Assembly: GCF_001984155.1 (NCBI RefSeq)
Contig: NZ_MTQO01000053.1
Location: 682,001 to 746,000, forward strand
Direction of reading: 5' to 3'
DNA length: 64,000 bases
Source of the DNA: Actinosynnema sp. ALI-1.44
Lineage (GTDB): Bacteria; Actinomycetota; Actinomycetes; Mycobacteriales; Pseudonocardiaceae
Positions within the stretch are counted from its first letter, which is position 1, and each line of letters opens with the position of its first letter. This document shows, piece by piece, positions 42,414 through 51,789 of this stretch. The notes beneath the pieces are model-generated. The model worked only from the letters and a program-made list of their open reading frames with translations. It had not been told where the DNA came from and did no database searches. The translations under genes were made by a program, and so were the position numbers.

Positions 42414-42883
42414 TTCTCGGTGAACACGGCCTCGTTGGCCAGCAGTTTCGTCACCTGTTCGCCGATCGACTTCTCGATCTTGCCGCCGATCAGCGGGATC
42501 GAGACGCGCACTTCGAGTGAGGTCACCCACTCGCTGCCGCCCTCGGTGTCCGACAGCCGCATGGTGCCGTTGATCTCGCCGGGGACGCCCTGCACCGAGG
42601 CCTTGACCGTGCCGGTTTTGTCCGTGCGCCAGGTCTCAGTCCGGTCAACGACGAGGTCACCCTTGAGCAGGGACCGGACCGCTGAGGGAAGATGTTCCGC
42701 GGCAAGCCCCTGGCGTACCCGGAACGTCGTGGCCTGTGCCGACTCCGTGCGGTCGACGACGGAGGCGTTGGTGCCGCCGAGAGCTTCGAGCCGGTCGGTC
42801 AGGAACGCCGGGTCGACGACCGCGGCGTACACGGAATCGGCAGGGGCGGCGAACCTCGCCCGGTGCTCCATACGGCTAGGCAT
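42392..42883 (-). CDS. DUF2505 family protein (SRPBCC-like)
   Basis: 163 residues starting MPSRMEHRARFAAPADSVYAAVVDPAFLTDRL (in part), the usual start of DUF2505. It is a START/SRPBCC-type helix-grip fold that binds hydrophobic ligands in related families. Its position next to murB matches mycobacterial Rv0481c/Rv0482 as I remember them. No Shine-Dalgarno; TAACCT lies 7 bases upstream on the coding strand (42891-42896), so leaderless. Its promoter region overlaps that of the divergent murB gene within about 25 bases. Confidence 0.82.
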   Translation of the reverse strand: MPSRMEHRARFAAPADSVYAAVVDPAFLTDRLEALGGTNASVVDRTESAQATTFRVRQGLAAEHLPSAVRSLLKGDLVVDRTETWRTDKTGTVKASVQGVPGEINGTMRLSDTEGGSEWVTSLEVRVSIPLIGGKIEKSIGEQVTKLLANEAVFTEKWLAHRG

Positions 42884-42908
42884 GAACCGGAGGTTACCGT
42901 TGACGCCT

Positions 42909-43997
42909 GTGACGACCTCGCGTCCCGGCACTGACGTCCGCCCATCGATACCGCTGAGCGGCTACACGACGCTGCGCCTCGGCGGTCCGGCGACCAGGTT
43001 CGTCGAAGCGAGAAGCGCTCGCGAGGCGGTCGACGCGGTGCGGGAGGCCGACTCGGCCGGTGAGCCCGTGCTGGTGCTGGGCGGCGGCTCGAACGTGCTC
43101 GTGGCCGACGAGGGCTTCGACGGCACCGTGGTGCACATCGCCAGCAAGGGCGTCACCGAGGACTGCACGACCCCCGGCCTGGTCCAGTTGACCGCCGAGG
43201 CGGGTGAGAACTGGGACGACGTCGTCGCCAAGACGGTCGCGGCGGGTCTCGGCGGGCTGGAGTGCCTGTCGGGCATCCCGGGCCTCGTCGGCGCCACACC
43301 GGTGCAGAACGTGGGCGCGTACGGCGTCGAAGTCGCCGAGGTGCTCGTCTCGGTGGACCTGCTCGACCGTGCCAGCGGCGAGGTGCGCACGCTGACCGCG
43401 GACCAGCTCGGCTTGGCCTACCGCACGAGTGTGCTGAAGGGCACAGATCGCGCGGTCGTGCTGCGCGTGCGGTTCGAACTGGCGGACACGGGCATGTCCG
43501 CACCGATCCGGTACGCCGAACTGGCCAACACCCTCGGTGTCGCCCCCGGTGAGCGCGTGCCCGTCGACCGGGTCCGGCAGTCCGTGCTGGACCTGCGTCG
43601 CGGCAAGGGGATGGTGCTCGACGAGGACGACCACGACACGTGGAGCGCGGGCTCGTTCTTCACCAACCCGGTGCTGCCGCACGGCGAACTCGAGGACGCG
43701 CTGGCCCGGATCGCCGCGCACGTCGGCCCGGACGTGCGGATCCCGCAGTACCCCGCCGACGGTGGTGGGAAGTTGTCGGCCGCGTGGCTGATCGAACGCG
43801 CGGGTTTCGCGAAGGGGTACCCGGGTCCTGGAGGCCGGGTGTCCCTGTCGCACAGTCACACGCTGGCGCTGACCAACCGGGGTGAGGGCACCGCGGCCGA
43901 CCTGGTGGCATTGGCCAGGGAGGTCCGCGACGGGGTACACAAGGTGTTCGGGGTGTGGCTCGACGCCGAGCCCGTCTTGGTCGGCGTCACACTGTGA
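42909..43997 (+). CDS. murB: UDP-N-acetylenolpyruvoylglucosamine reductase
   Basis: 362 residues. FAD-binding residues lie in LVLGGGSNVLVADEGF and GLECLSGIPGLVGATPVQNVGAYG (in part). The catalytic Ser is in WSAGSFFTNPV. The final lines LIERAGFAKGYPGPGGRVSLSHSHTLALTNRG (in part) mark the type I enzyme C-terminal domain. It reduces UDP-GlcNAc-enolpyruvate to UDP-MurNAc with NADPH, an essential step of peptidoglycan synthesis. Start GTG 42909; a TTG at 42900 is an alternative. The L,D-transpeptidase gene follows. Confidence 0.93.
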   Translation: MTTSRPGTDVRPSIPLSGYTTLRLGGPATRFVEARSAREAVDAVREADSAGEPVLVLGGGSNVLVADEGFDGTVVHIASKGVTEDCTTPGLVQLTAEAGENWDDVVAKTVAAGLGGLECLSGIPGLVGATPVQNVGAYGVEVAEVLVSVDLLDRASGEVRTLTADQLGLAYRTSVLKGTDRAVVLRVRFELADTGMSAPIRYAELANTLGVAPGERVPVDRVRQSVLDLRRGKGMVLDEDDHDTWSAGSFFTNPVLPHGELEDALARIAAHVGPDVRIPQYPADGGGKLSAAWLIERAGFAKGYPGPGGRVSLSHSHTLALTNRGEGTAADLVALAREVRDGVHKVFGVWLDAEPVLVGVTL

Positions 43998-44075
43998 CGC
44001 AGGTCACTTTCGACACACCGGATGCGCTTTGGCGCGTCTTTACGAGTAGATGGACGAACACAAACGGAGGTTGAC

Positions 44076-45251
44076 GTGCGGACAGGACGAAGAACGGTCA
44101 TCAGCGCGTTCCTGTTGTCCGCCGCGCTCGTCGTAGCCGGCTGCTCGTCGAGCGAGACCGGCAACCCCAACGCCGCGGGTGAGGCTCCCAAGGAAGGCGA
44201 GACCGCCGCGAAGGCCAAGATCGTCGCAGACCCGGCTCCGGACGCCAAGGAGGTCGAGGTCCTCAAGCCGATCAAGATCTCGGTCACCGACGGCTCGCTC
44301 ACCGAGGCCAAGCTGACCAACCAGGAAGGCAAAGAGGTCAAGGGCGAGATCGCCGCCGACAAGCTCAGCTGGACCGCCACCGAGAGCCTCGGGTACGGCA
44401 AGACGTACACGTACGCCGCGAAGGCCAAGGGCTCGGACAACAAGGACGTCGAGCTCAAGGGCAGCTTCAGCACCATGACCCCCGCCAAGCAGGTCAGGGC
44501 GACGCTCAACCCGGTCGACAACGCCACGGTCGGCGTCGGCATGCCGGTCAGCGTCAAGTTCGACACCGCGCCCAAGGACAAGGCGGCGGCGGAGAAGGCG
44601 CTGAAGGTGGAGACCTCGCCGGGCAAGGTCGAGGGGTCGTGGGCGTGGCTGTCGGCCACCCAGGTCGACTGGCGGCCCAAGGAGTACTGGCCCGCGGGCA
44701 CGCAGGTCACCGTCACGGCGAAGCTCTTCGGTGTGAACTACGGCAACGGTTACGGCCGCGCCGACGTGAGCAGCAAGTTCAAGATCGGCAAGAACCAGGT
44801 GTGGAAGGTGAACACCCCCGACCACAGCCTCAAGCTCTACAAGGACGGCGCGCAGGCCGCGTCGTACCCGTCGAGCAACGGCAAGGACGCCGACCCGAAC
44901 CTGAACACGCCGAACGGCACGGTCATCGTGATGGCCAAGGAAGCGGTCGGCGACTTCTCCAACCCGCGCTACGGCTACACCAACGTCAAGAAGAAGTGGG
45001 CCGTGCGGATCTCCAACCACGGCGAGTTCATCCACGAGAACGAGGAGAACCGCGCCAACATCGGCAAGGCCAACACCTCGCACGGTTGCGTGAACCTCTT
45101 CGAGGCCGACGCCAAGGCGGTCTTCGACGTGGCGCAGATCGGTGACCCTGTCGAGGTCACCGGATCCAAGGCATCCTTCCCCACGACATCGGACGTCAAC
45201 GATTGGCTGTTCTCGTGGGACAAGTGGAAGAGCATGTCGGCCGTGAAGTAG
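44076..45251 (+). CDS. L,D-transpeptidase lipoprotein (LprQ/LdtMt type)
   Basis: 391 residues. The signal peptide ends in the lipobox VVAGC, so the Cys is lipidated. An Ig-like pair follows (KPIKISVTDGSLTEAKLTNQ and RATLNPVDNATVGVGMPVSVKF). The C-terminal YkuD domain carries the His of EFIHENEENRANIGKANTSHGCVNL and the catalytic Cys of HGCVN. It makes 3-3 cross-links in peptidoglycan outside the membrane. The GTG at 44076 follows ACGGAGG at spacing 5. The matching mycobacterial gene (Rv0483, lprQ) also follows murB. Confidence 0.92.
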   Translation: MRTGRRTVISAFLLSAALVVAGCSSSETGNPNAAGEAPKEGETAAKAKIVADPAPDAKEVEVLKPIKISVTDGSLTEAKLTNQEGKEVKGEIAADKLSWTATESLGYGKTYTYAAKAKGSDNKDVELKGSFSTMTPAKQVRATLNPVDNATVGVGMPVSVKFDTAPKDKAAAEKALKVETSPGKVEGSWAWLSATQVDWRPKEYWPAGTQVTVTAKLFGVNYGNGYGRADVSSKFKIGKNQVWKVNTPDHSLKLYKDGAQAASYPSSNGKDADPNLNTPNGTVIVMAKEAVGDFSNPRYGYTNVKKKWAVRISNHGEFIHENEENRANIGKANTSHGCVNLFEADAKAVFDVAQIGDPVEVTGSKASFPTTSDVNDWLFSWDKWKSMSAVK

Positions 45252-46093
45252 GTTCCGGCGCAGTAACCCTGCACCAGGTCACCGGGGGCAACGGGGTCAG
45301 GCTGGCCGTTCGCACGGCCGGGCCGCCCGGTGCCCCTTCGATCGTTCTGCTGCACGGGTGGGCCCAGTCCGGCGCCGCGTTCGCCGCGCAGCTCGCCGAC
45401 CCGACGCTGACCGCCGAGTACCGCTTGGCCGCGCCGGACCTGCGCGGACATGGCTACTCGGACGTGCCGGACCCGGACGGCGGCTACAGCGACCCGGAGG
45501 CGTGGGCCGACGACGTCGCGGCCGTGATCGACCTCGTCGGCAAGCCCGTCGTACTCGTCGGCTGGTCGTACGGCGGCGCCGTGATCACCGACTACCTGCG
45601 GGTGTTCGGCGAGGACGACCTGGCCGGGATCGTGTTCGCGTCGGCCGCGGTCGAGGTCGGCAGGGACCGGCCGGGCGCGGGCCCCGGCACCGCCATGCGG
45701 TCCGTCGTCCCCTACGTCAACCTCGAGGACCTCGACGCGGCGACCCGCGGGTTCACGGAGTTCGTGCGCGGGATGGCCGAGGGGCACCTGCCGGGTGAGC
45801 TCAGCCAGCGGATCGTCGGTGACGCGCTGCGGGTGCCGTGGCAGGTCCGGCGTGCGATGTTCCGCCGTGACTTCGACTCCTCCGGCGTGTTGCAGCGGAT
45901 CACAGTGCCGACGCTCGTCGCGCACGGCGAACTGGACGCCGTTGTCGACCCCAGTGTGGCGCAGTACACAGTCGGGAAGATTCCGGGCGCGCGGCTGCGT
46001 TGGTTCCCAAAGACGGGACATATGCCTTTCGCCGAACGCACCGAGGAGTTCGACGCGATGTTGCTTGAGTTCGCCGGCCAGGTGCTGGAGTGA
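45224..46093 (+). CDS. Alpha/beta hydrolase
   Basis: 289 residues. Oxyanion region [11 protein letters not shown], nucleophile [10 protein letters not shown], and Asp and His near the end in [21 protein letters not shown]. Sequence style is that of non-haem chloroperoxidase/epoxide-hydrolase-like enzymes. No ATG is available in the frame; the GTG at 45224 is the best start and lies inside the transpeptidase gene by 28 bases. Its stop overlaps mshA (GTGA), so transpeptidase, hydrolase, mshA and the YbjN gene appear to form one operon. Substrate unknown. Confidence 0.75.
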   Translation: MEEHVGREVGSGAVTLHQVTGGNGVRLAVRTAGPPGAPSIVLLHGWAQSGAAFAAQLADPTLTAEYRLAAPDLRGHGYSDVPDPDGGYSDPEAWADDVAAVIDLVGKPVVLVGWSYGGAVITDYLRVFGEDDLAGIVFASAAVEVGRDRPGAGPGTAMRSVVPYVNLEDLDAATRGFTEFVRGMAEGHLPGELSQRIVGDALRVPWQVRRAMFRRDFDSSGVLQRITVPTLVAHGELDAVVDPSVAQYTVGKIPGARLRWFPKTGHMPFAERTEEFDAMLLEFAGQVLE

Positions 46094-47361
46094 CCCGCTG
46101 GCTTCGGCCGCCGCGCCGTGTCGCGTTGCTGTCGGTGCACACGTCGCCGTTGGAGCAGCCGGGCACGGGTGACGCGGGCGGGATGAACGTGTACATCGCC
46201 CAGACCGCGACGAAGATGGCCGAACGCGGGATCGCGGTCGAGGTCTTCACGCGGGCTACCTCATCCGAGTTGCCACCGGTGGCTGAGATGGTGCCCGGTG
46301 TTCTGGTGCGGCACGTGCACGCGGGCCCGTACGAGGTGCTCGACCGCAACGAGTTGCCCGCGCAGCTGTGTGCCTTCACCGCCGCCGTGTTGCGGACCGA
46401 GGCGCACAACGAGCCCGGCTTCTACGACCTCGTGCATTCGCACTACTGGCTGTCCGGGCAGGTCGGATGGTTGGCGCGGGACCGCTGGGGTGTGCCGCTC
46501 GTGCACACCGCGCACACCCTGGCCAGGGTGAAGAACGCGGCGCTCGCCGACGGCGACACGCCGGAGCCCAGGACGCGGGAGATCGGTGAGCAGCAGGTCG
46601 TCGACCAGGCCGACAGCCTGGTGGCCAACACCGAGATGGAGGCCGACGACCTGATCCGCTGCTACGACGCGGACCCGGCGAAGGTCACCACGGTCTCGCC
46701 CGGGGTGGACCTCGAGCAGTTCACCCCCGGTTCGCAGCAGGCCGCACGGCGCGCGCTGGGGATCGCGCCGGACGCGACGGTGTTCGCGTTCGTCGGCCGG
46801 ATCCAGCCGTTGAAGGCGCCGGACGTGCTGCTGCACGCCGCCGCGCAACTGCTGGCGAGCGGCAAGGCCGACCGGTCGAGGCTCGTGGTGCTGGTGGTCG
46901 GTGGCCCGTCGGGGACCGGGCTGGAGCAGCCCCGCGCGTTGCAGGACCTGGCCGCGCGGCTGGAGATCGCCGACGTGGTGCGGTTCCTGCCGCCGCTGCC
47001 GGGACCGGAGCTGGCACAGGTGTACCGCGCCGCGGACGCGGTCGCCGTGCCCAGCCACAACGAGTCGTTCGGGCTCGTCGCCCTGGAGGCGCAGGCCTGC
47101 GGCACGCCGGTCGTCGCCACGGACGTCGGCGGCCTGCGCGTCGCGGTGGACCACGGGGTCTCCGGCCTGCTGGTGCCGGGGCACTCCGCGATCGAATGGG
47201 CGAACGCCTTGGCGCGCTTGAGTTTCTCGGGACTGCGCGAACAGCTGGCCGTCGGGGCGACGGAACACGCGCGTGCGTTCTCGTGGGATCGCACCACGGA
47301 CGACCTGATCGGTGCCTACACGCGTGCTGCGGTAGCGTTCCGGCAGGAGGTGGTCGCGTGA
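46090..47361 (+). CDS. mshA: D-inositol-3-phosphate glycosyltransferase
   Basis: 423 residues. GT-B fold with the MshA-specific N-terminus [27 protein letters not shown] (in part). Later come [32 protein letters not shown] and, in the donor site, [31 protein letters not shown] (in pieces). It joins UDP-GlcNAc to inositol-3-phosphate, the first step of mycothiol synthesis, the main thiol of actinobacteria. Coupled to the upstream hydrolase and downstream YbjN gene by GTGA overlaps. Confidence 0.94.
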   Translation: MTRWLRPPRRVALLSVHTSPLEQPGTGDAGGMNVYIAQTATKMAERGIAVEVFTRATSSELPPVAEMVPGVLVRHVHAGPYEVLDRNELPAQLCAFTAAVLRTEAHNEPGFYDLVHSHYWLSGQVGWLARDRWGVPLVHTAHTLARVKNAALADGDTPEPRTREIGEQQVVDQADSLVANTEMEADDLIRCYDADPAKVTTVSPGVDLEQFTPGSQQAARRALGIAPDATVFAFVGRIQPLKAPDVLLHAAAQLLASGKADRSRLVVLVVGGPSGTGLEQPRALQDLAARLEIADVVRFLPPLPGPELAQVYRAADAVAVPSHNESFGLVALEAQACGTPVVATDVGGLRVAVDHGVSGLLVPGHSAIEWANALARLSFSGLREQLAVGATEHARAFSWDRTTDDLIGAYTRAAVAFRQEVVA

Positions 47362-47867
47362 CCGATGTGGACGCGGTGATCAAGTCCACTTTGGAGGAAC
47401 GGGAGATCGCCTTCGAGCGCCCCGAGCCCGGCAAGTACTTCGTGACCCTGCCGGGCACGAAGAAGCTGCGCACCAACTGCTGGCTCATCGCAGGCGCGCA
47501 CGCGCTCGTGGTCGAGGCGTTCGTCTGCCGCCGCCCGGACGAGGCGCACGAGCAGGTCTACCGGTTCCTGTTGCGCCGCAACGCCAAGCTCTACGGCGTG
47601 CACTACACGATCGACGACGTCGGCGACATCTACCTGCTGGGCCGGATCGGCCTGCACGCGGTCACCCCGGACGAGCTGGACCGACTGCTCGGGCAGGTGC
47701 TCGAAGCGGCGGACGGCGATTTCAACGTCCTGCTCGAGATCGGGTTCGCCTCGTCGATCAGGCGCGAGTGGGAGTGGCGGACCTCGCGGGGCGAGTCGCT
47801 GGCCAACCTCAAGGCGTTCGAACACCTGACGAAGCCGGACAGTGATCGACGGGTGTCCGACTCGTAA
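47358..47867 (+). CDS. YbjN domain-containing protein
   Basis: 169 residues, a single YbjN/type III chaperone-like alpha+beta domain ([24 protein letters not shown], then [29 protein letters not shown] in part). Function unsettled; E. coli YbjN affects stress and motility. In mycobacteria the homologue (Rv0487) also follows mshA. Start GTG 47358 within a GTGA overlap. No membrane segment. Confidence 0.87.
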   Translation: MTDVDAVIKSTLEEREIAFERPEPGKYFVTLPGTKKLRTNCWLIAGAHALVVEAFVCRRPDEAHEQVYRFLLRRNAKLYGVHYTIDDVGDIYLLGRIGLHAVTPDELDRLLGQVLEAADGDFNVLLEIGFASSIRREWEWRTSRGESLANLKAFEHLTKPDSDRRVSDS

Positions 47868-47913
47868 TCACTTTCCGGACAACTCGCCTGGTGGGTGCTT
47901 CCGTCTGTGGTGC

Positions 47914-48819
47914 ATGAGCAGACGAAAGAGTGGCTTGGTCATCTCTGCCGGGGTGGCACTGCTTCTGGGGTTGGCGGCGTGCTCGGAAAGCAGCAGCGGG
48001 GGCCTCAGCGGCAGCAGCGCTCAGGAGGGCGTCGCGCGGCCCGCCCAGCCGAACAACGTCGGGGGTGGGGCTGGGGGCGGCGCGGGCAAGCAGCAGGCAC
48101 CGACGCAGGCAGGGCAGCCGCAGGAGCAGGCGCCGGTGCAGGAACGCAAGCTCGTGCAGACAGCGCGGGTCGACATGACCGTGAAGGACACCTTCAAGGC
48201 AGTGTCCGACGCCCGATCGATCGCCACCGCCAACCAGGGATTCACCGGGCAGGAGGAATCCAGTGGTGACAGGGCCTCCATCACGCTGCGTGTGCCCGCC
48301 GACAAGTTCGACACCGCACTGCGCCAACTGGCGGACATCGGCACCATCCGCTCGCAGCACAAGCAGGCCGACGACGTCACCGAGCAGGTCGTCGACCTCG
48401 AGTCGCGGCTGAACACGCAGCGTCAGAGCGTGACGCGGATGCAGGCGCTGCTCGCCCGTGCGACGAGCGTCGCCGAGATCGCGCAGATCGAGGGCGAGCT
48501 GACCCGCCGTCAGGCCGATCTGGAGTCGTTGCAGGGCAGGCGGGACGCGCTCGGTGGCAAGGTGGCACTGTCCACAGTGACACTCACGCTCGGCAGGGAG
48601 GCCGCGCCACCGGCACCGGTGCGGGCCGAGAGCGGCGGCGGGTTCTTCGACGGGCTGACCGACGGCTGGGACGCCTTCGGCACCTTCTTCACCGGCCTGA
48701 CCCGCGTACTCGGCGCGGTGCTGCCATTCCTGGTGGCACTCGGCATACCGGCCGGTCTGGTGCTCTACTTCCGACGCAGGCGTAGGAAGCCCGCCGTGCC
48801 GGTGACGGAAAGTACGTGA
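47914..48819 (+). CDS. DUF4349 lipoprotein
   Basis: 301 residues. Lipobox LLLGLAAC after a basic start, then a Gly/Gln-rich linker (NNVGGGAGGGAGKQQ). The DUF4349 domain (VQTARVDMTVKDTFKAVSDAR...) includes a coiled coil (QVVDLESRLNTQRQSVTRMQALL, in part). Finally a membrane helix and basic tail (AVLPFLVALGIPAGLVLYF, RRRRRK). DUF4349 proteins are envelope proteins of unknown function. Start ATG 47914 with no strong Shine-Dalgarno. A terminator-like hairpin lies immediately downstream. Confidence 0.85.
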   Translation: MSRRKSGLVISAGVALLLGLAACSESSSGGLSGSSAQEGVARPAQPNNVGGGAGGGAGKQQAPTQAGQPQEQAPVQERKLVQTARVDMTVKDTFKAVSDARSIATANQGFTGQEESSGDRASITLRVPADKFDTALRQLADIGTIRSQHKQADDVTEQVVDLESRLNTQRQSVTRMQALLARATSVAEIAQIEGELTRRQADLESLQGRRDALGGKVALSTVTLTLGREAAPPAPVRAESGGGFFDGLTDGWDAFGTFFTGLTRVLGAVLPFLVALGIPAGLVLYFRRRRRKPAVPVTEST

Positions 48820-48828
48820 GGTCAAGGA

Positions 48829-48887
48829 GTGTTACACAGGACGGCTCGAGCGAGGGGGAGTCGCGTTCCCGAGCCGCCCTGTGACAC
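48829..48887 (+). terminator. Imperfect long hairpin after the DUF4349 gene
   Basis: GTGTTACACAGGACGGCTCG (48829-48848) pairs with CGAGCCGCCCTGTGACAC (48870-48887) apart from a two-base bulge and one mismatch, around a 21-base loop. It begins 10 bases after the stop codon. No T-tract. Most likely the terminator of the operon. Confidence 0.7.
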
Positions 48888-48992
48888 TTCTCCCGCGCCG
48901 TACGCGTGGGGCGGGGGGCACCCCAGCGTTCCAGCGGGGTGCGGCTCGACAGGGGAGACGAGCCGCGGGCTGCGTCCCGCCGGCTGGGGAGT

Positions 48993-49042
48993 GCGTGGGA
49001 GCCAACCAGTGGGAGCTTTGCCAACTTGGCAGAGTCCCACGC
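48993..49042 (+). promoter_or_regulatory. Mutually exclusive hairpins in the gpmA leader region
   Basis: TCCCACGC (49035-49042) can pair with GCGTGGGA (48993-49000). Alternatively TCCCAC pairs with GTGGGA (49009-49014), which adds CT/AG and TGCCA/TGGCA to give a long stem at 49009-49040. Neighbouring stems are GCACCCC/GGGGTGC and GCGGCTCG/CGAGCCGC between about 48917 and 48966. This fills the 393-base gap before gpmA, which otherwise shows no gene. An attenuator or structured RNA is possible. Confidence 0.5.
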
Positions 49043-49212
49043 CGAGAGCAAGCCTGCCGCTTACCCCATTCGGGTTTTAACCCTGAAAACGAGTCACAGT
49101 TCTATTTCGGACTCCGGCCGGGTGACAACCGGCTGTGTGCCGGTGCGCCGAAAGGCCTTGTCCGAGCGCACCTGTTCGGGTGAAGCCCGCGTCGATCTGG
49201 CAGGCTCGCGGT

Positions 49213-49953
49213 ATGGCAGTCGGAACCCTGGTCCTGCTCCGCCACGGCGAGAGCGTGTGGAACGCACAGAACCTGTTCACCGGATGGGTGGACGTCCCCC
49301 TGTCCGACAAGGGCGTGGAGGAGGCGCGGCGCGGCGGGCAGTTGCTGCGTGACGCGGGCATCCTGCCTGACGTCGTGCACACCTCGTTGCTGCGGCGCGC
49401 GATCTCCACCGCCAACATCGCGCTCGACGGAGCCGACCGGCACTGGATCCCGGTGCGCAGGGACTGGCGGCTCAACGAACGCCACTACGGTGCGTTGCAG
49501 GGCAAGAACAAGAAGCAGACCCTGGCGGAGTTCGGCGAGGAGCAGTTCATGCTCTGGCGCCGCAGCTACGACACGCCGCCACCGCCGATCGAACTGGGCA
49601 CCGAGTTCAGCCAGGACAGTGATCCGCGTTACACCGGCATCGACGTCCCGCGCACCGAGTGCCTCAAGGACGTCGTCGCCCGCATGCTGCCGTACTGGGA
49701 CGAGGCGGTCGTGCCGGACCTGCGGGCGGGCAGGACCGTTCTGCTCGCCGCGCACGGCAACTCGTTGCGCGCCTTGGTCAAACACCTCGACGGCGTCAGC
49801 GAGGACGCGATCGCCGGGCTGAACATCCCGACCGGCATCCCGCTGCGCTACGACCTGGACGACGAGTTGAAGCCGACCAACCCGGGCGGGACCTACCTGG
49901 ACCCGGACGCGGCGGCCGACGCGATCAAAGCGGTAGCCAACCAGGGTCGTTGA
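49213..49953 (+). CDS. gpmA: 2,3-bisphosphoglycerate-dependent phosphoglycerate mutase
   Basis: 246 residues, the normal length. The active-site His is in [10 protein letters not shown], followed by [15 protein letters not shown], the Glu of [15 protein letters not shown], and the second His of [18 protein letters not shown]. It interconverts 3- and 2-phosphoglycerate in glycolysis and gluconeogenesis. The ATG at 49213 has a CAGGCT element 6 bases upstream and no Shine-Dalgarno, again a leaderless pattern. In mycobacteria the homologue (gpm1) lies just before senX3; here two extra genes intervene. Confidence 0.93.
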   Translation: MAVGTLVLLRHGESVWNAQNLFTGWVDVPLSDKGVEEARRGGQLLRDAGILPDVVHTSLLRRAISTANIALDGADRHWIPVRRDWRLNERHYGALQGKNKKQTLAEFGEEQFMLWRRSYDTPPPPIELGTEFSQDSDPRYTGIDVPRTECLKDVVARMLPYWDEAVVPDLRAGRTVLLAAHGNSLRALVKHLDGVSEDAIAGLNIPTGIPLRYDLDDELKPTNPGGTYLDPDAAADAIKAVANQGR

Positions 49954-49999
49954 CAGGTACGGTCCGCGCAGACGCCCACAAGGTGAGGAGGTGAGGGCC

Positions 50000-50053
50000 G
50001 TGTTCGTTTCGATTTCGACTGTCATGCGCTCCCACCTCGTTCCGGCGTTCTGA
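50000..50053 (+). CDS. Possible 17-residue leader peptide upstream of the GNAT gene
   Basis: A GTG at 50000 opens a 17-codon frame reading MFVSISTVMRSHLVPAF. It is preceded by a strong AGGAGG (49986-49991) at spacing 8, a far better signal than most genes in the window have. The peptide ends 3 bases before a 6-bp hairpin (CCGGGA/TCCCGG, 50056-50078). That hairpin lies directly against the GGAAGGA that serves the GNAT gene. This layout suggests translation-dependent control. Unproven; it could be chance. Confidence 0.35.
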   Translation: MFVSISTVMRSHLVPAF

Positions 50054-50092
50054 GACCGGGAGCGCGCAGCTTTCCCGGAAGGACCCATACCT

Positions 50093-50998
50093 GTGACCGA
50101 TCTGGTCATCCGCGCCCTCACGCAGGGCGAAGAACACCTTTTCACCGGCTACGAGCGGCCCGACGTCGTCGGGTTCGCCTTCTTCGGCCGGACCTACGGC
50201 GATTTCCTGGCGAAGAACGAGTACCGCCCCGAGTGGACGTGGGTGGCGCTGCGCGGCGACCGTGTCGTCGCGCGCGCCGCCTGGTGGGGCGGCCCCGACG
50301 ACTCCGAGCCGATGACCCTCGACTGGTTCGACTTCGACGACCCCGAAGCGGGCGAGGCGCTGCTGCGCGCGGCGCCGTTCCGCGTCGAGTACTGCCTGGC
50401 CCTCCCGGCGAATTGGCGGGACGACCCGGCGACCAGCGAGGCGGCGCGGTCCAGGATCGACGTCGCTGTCAAGGCGGGGATGAAGCCGGTCGTGGAACGG
50501 CTGCGCTACACCTGGACCCCGGCCGACGGCCTGCCGCCGCGGCCGCGGCGGCTGGAGTTCCGCGAGGAGCCGGACGACGAGGCGATCGTGTCCGTCCTCG
50601 CCGCCGTGCAGCGCGGCAGCCTGGACGCGCACAAGGTCGCCGACCTGCGCACGATGACCCCCGAGCAGGCCGCGCGCTCCGAACTGGAGGACCTGAAGTG
50701 GTTCCCCGGCCCGCGCGAGTGGTGGAAGCTGGCGTACACACCGGACGGTGAACTCGTCGGCATCACCATCCCGACGAAGAACTTCACCGGCCCGGTCGTC
50801 GGGTTCATCGGCGTCGTGCCCGAACAGCGGGGGCACGGCTACGCCTACGACCTGCTCGTCGAATGCACCCACCTGCTGGTCGAGGCGGGGGCGACGCGGA
50901 TCGCGGCGGACACGGACATGACCAACCACCCGATGGCCGCGAACTTCCGGCGCGCCGGGTATCCGATAACCCAGGAACGCGTCTTCCTCGACTGGTAA
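50093..50998 (+). CDS. GNAT family N-acetyltransferase
   Basis: 301 residues. The C-terminal GNAT domain has VVGFIGVVPEQRGHGYAYDLLVECTHLLVEAGATRIAADTDMTNHPMAANFRRAGY in pieces, including the Q/RxxGxG/A acetyl-CoA motif EQRGHGYA and the late Asn. The N-terminal 150 residues are a divergent half with WTWVALRGDRVVARAAWW. A two-domain GNAT of unknown acceptor. The GTG at 50093 follows GGAAGGA. The leader region carries a candidate short peptide and hairpin. Convergent with the LuxR-type regulator. Confidence 0.82.
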   Translation: MTDLVIRALTQGEEHLFTGYERPDVVGFAFFGRTYGDFLAKNEYRPEWTWVALRGDRVVARAAWWGGPDDSEPMTLDWFDFDDPEAGEALLRAAPFRVEYCLALPANWRDDPATSEAARSRIDVAVKAGMKPVVERLRYTWTPADGLPPRPRRLEFREEPDDEAIVSVLAAVQRGSLDAHKVADLRTMTPEQAARSELEDLKWFPGPREWWKLAYTPDGELVGITIPTKNFTGPVVGFIGVVPEQRGHGYAYDLLVECTHLLVEAGATRIAADTDMTNHPMAANFRRAGYPITQERVFLDW

Positions 50999-51002
50999 AC
51001 CC

Positions 51003-51614
51003 TCAGATGAGGCCCAGCTCCCGGGCCCTGGCTCCGGCCTGGAACCGGGAGTTGGCACCCAGGGTCGCCAGCAGGTCGTCCACCCGGCGGCGGTAGGTCC
51101 GTAACGAGATGCCCATCGCGCGTGCCGCTCCGTCGTCCGGCGCGCCGGAGCCGAGCAGCTCCAGGATGCGTGGCGCGACCTCCCACAGTTCGCTGTAGGT
51201 GCGCTCGTAGTCCTCGAGACTCGTCGCCTCGCCCCACACCTGGTTGAAGAGCGTGAGCACGCCCTGCACCACGCCGGGGATCCAGACGACGGTGAACGTC
51301 CGGTCACCGCCCGCGATGATCGCCACCCGCCGGTCGACGATGACCGCCTCGTTCAGGTCACGGGTGGTGATCCGCACCTCGGCGCCCGTCGCGGCCACGT
51401 GCCGTGCGTGCTGGGCGCTGGTCGGGTCGAGCAGCACGCCCGGCCGGTAGAGCTTGCGGATCCTGCCCTGCATCGGCGGCTGGTTGTGCGAGGCCCACGT
51501 GCGCACGTCGCAGGCGGCGAACGTGACTTCGCGGGCCTTGTCGAAGAGGTGCCACGTGCGCTGATACAGCTCGCGGTGCCCGCGTAGCACGACGACTCCA
51601 GCACGTGTCTCCAT
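51003..51614 (-). CDS. LuxR-type helix-turn-helix regulator with PLD-like sensor region
   Basis: 203 residues. The N-terminal 140 residues (LRGHRELYQRTWHLFDKAREVTFAACDVRTWA, in part) resemble the phospholipase-D-like sensor part of TrmB/LuxR-type actinobacterial regulators. The C-terminal HTH is ILELLGSGAPDDGAARAMGISLRTYRRRVDDLLATLGANSRFQAGARARELGLI (in pieces). It binds DNA through the C-terminal helix. Ligand unknown. ATG at 51614 with no close partner gene; divergent from senX3. Confidence 0.8.
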   Translation of the reverse strand: METRAGVVVLRGHRELYQRTWHLFDKAREVTFAACDVRTWASHNQPPMQGRIRKLYRPGVLLDPTSAQHARHVAATGAEVRITTRDLNEAVIVDRRVAIIAGGDRTFTVVWIPGVVQGVLTLFNQVWGEATSLEDYERTYSELWEVAPRILELLGSGAPDDGAARAMGISLRTYRRRVDDLLATLGANSRFQAGARARELGLI

Positions 51615-51789
51615 GAGGCTTCTGAGTCTTGTCTCGCCGACCCCACTCCGTCAACGGCCGGTCTTTTGGACACGATTGGGTGAACTGGGATCGACCTGTA
51701 GGCGAACAACGCCCAGAACGGTGTCGTGGGGATCACGGAAGGCACTTCGGACTAGTACAACCGGCCCTCTGCCTGCTTACCATTCGGCT

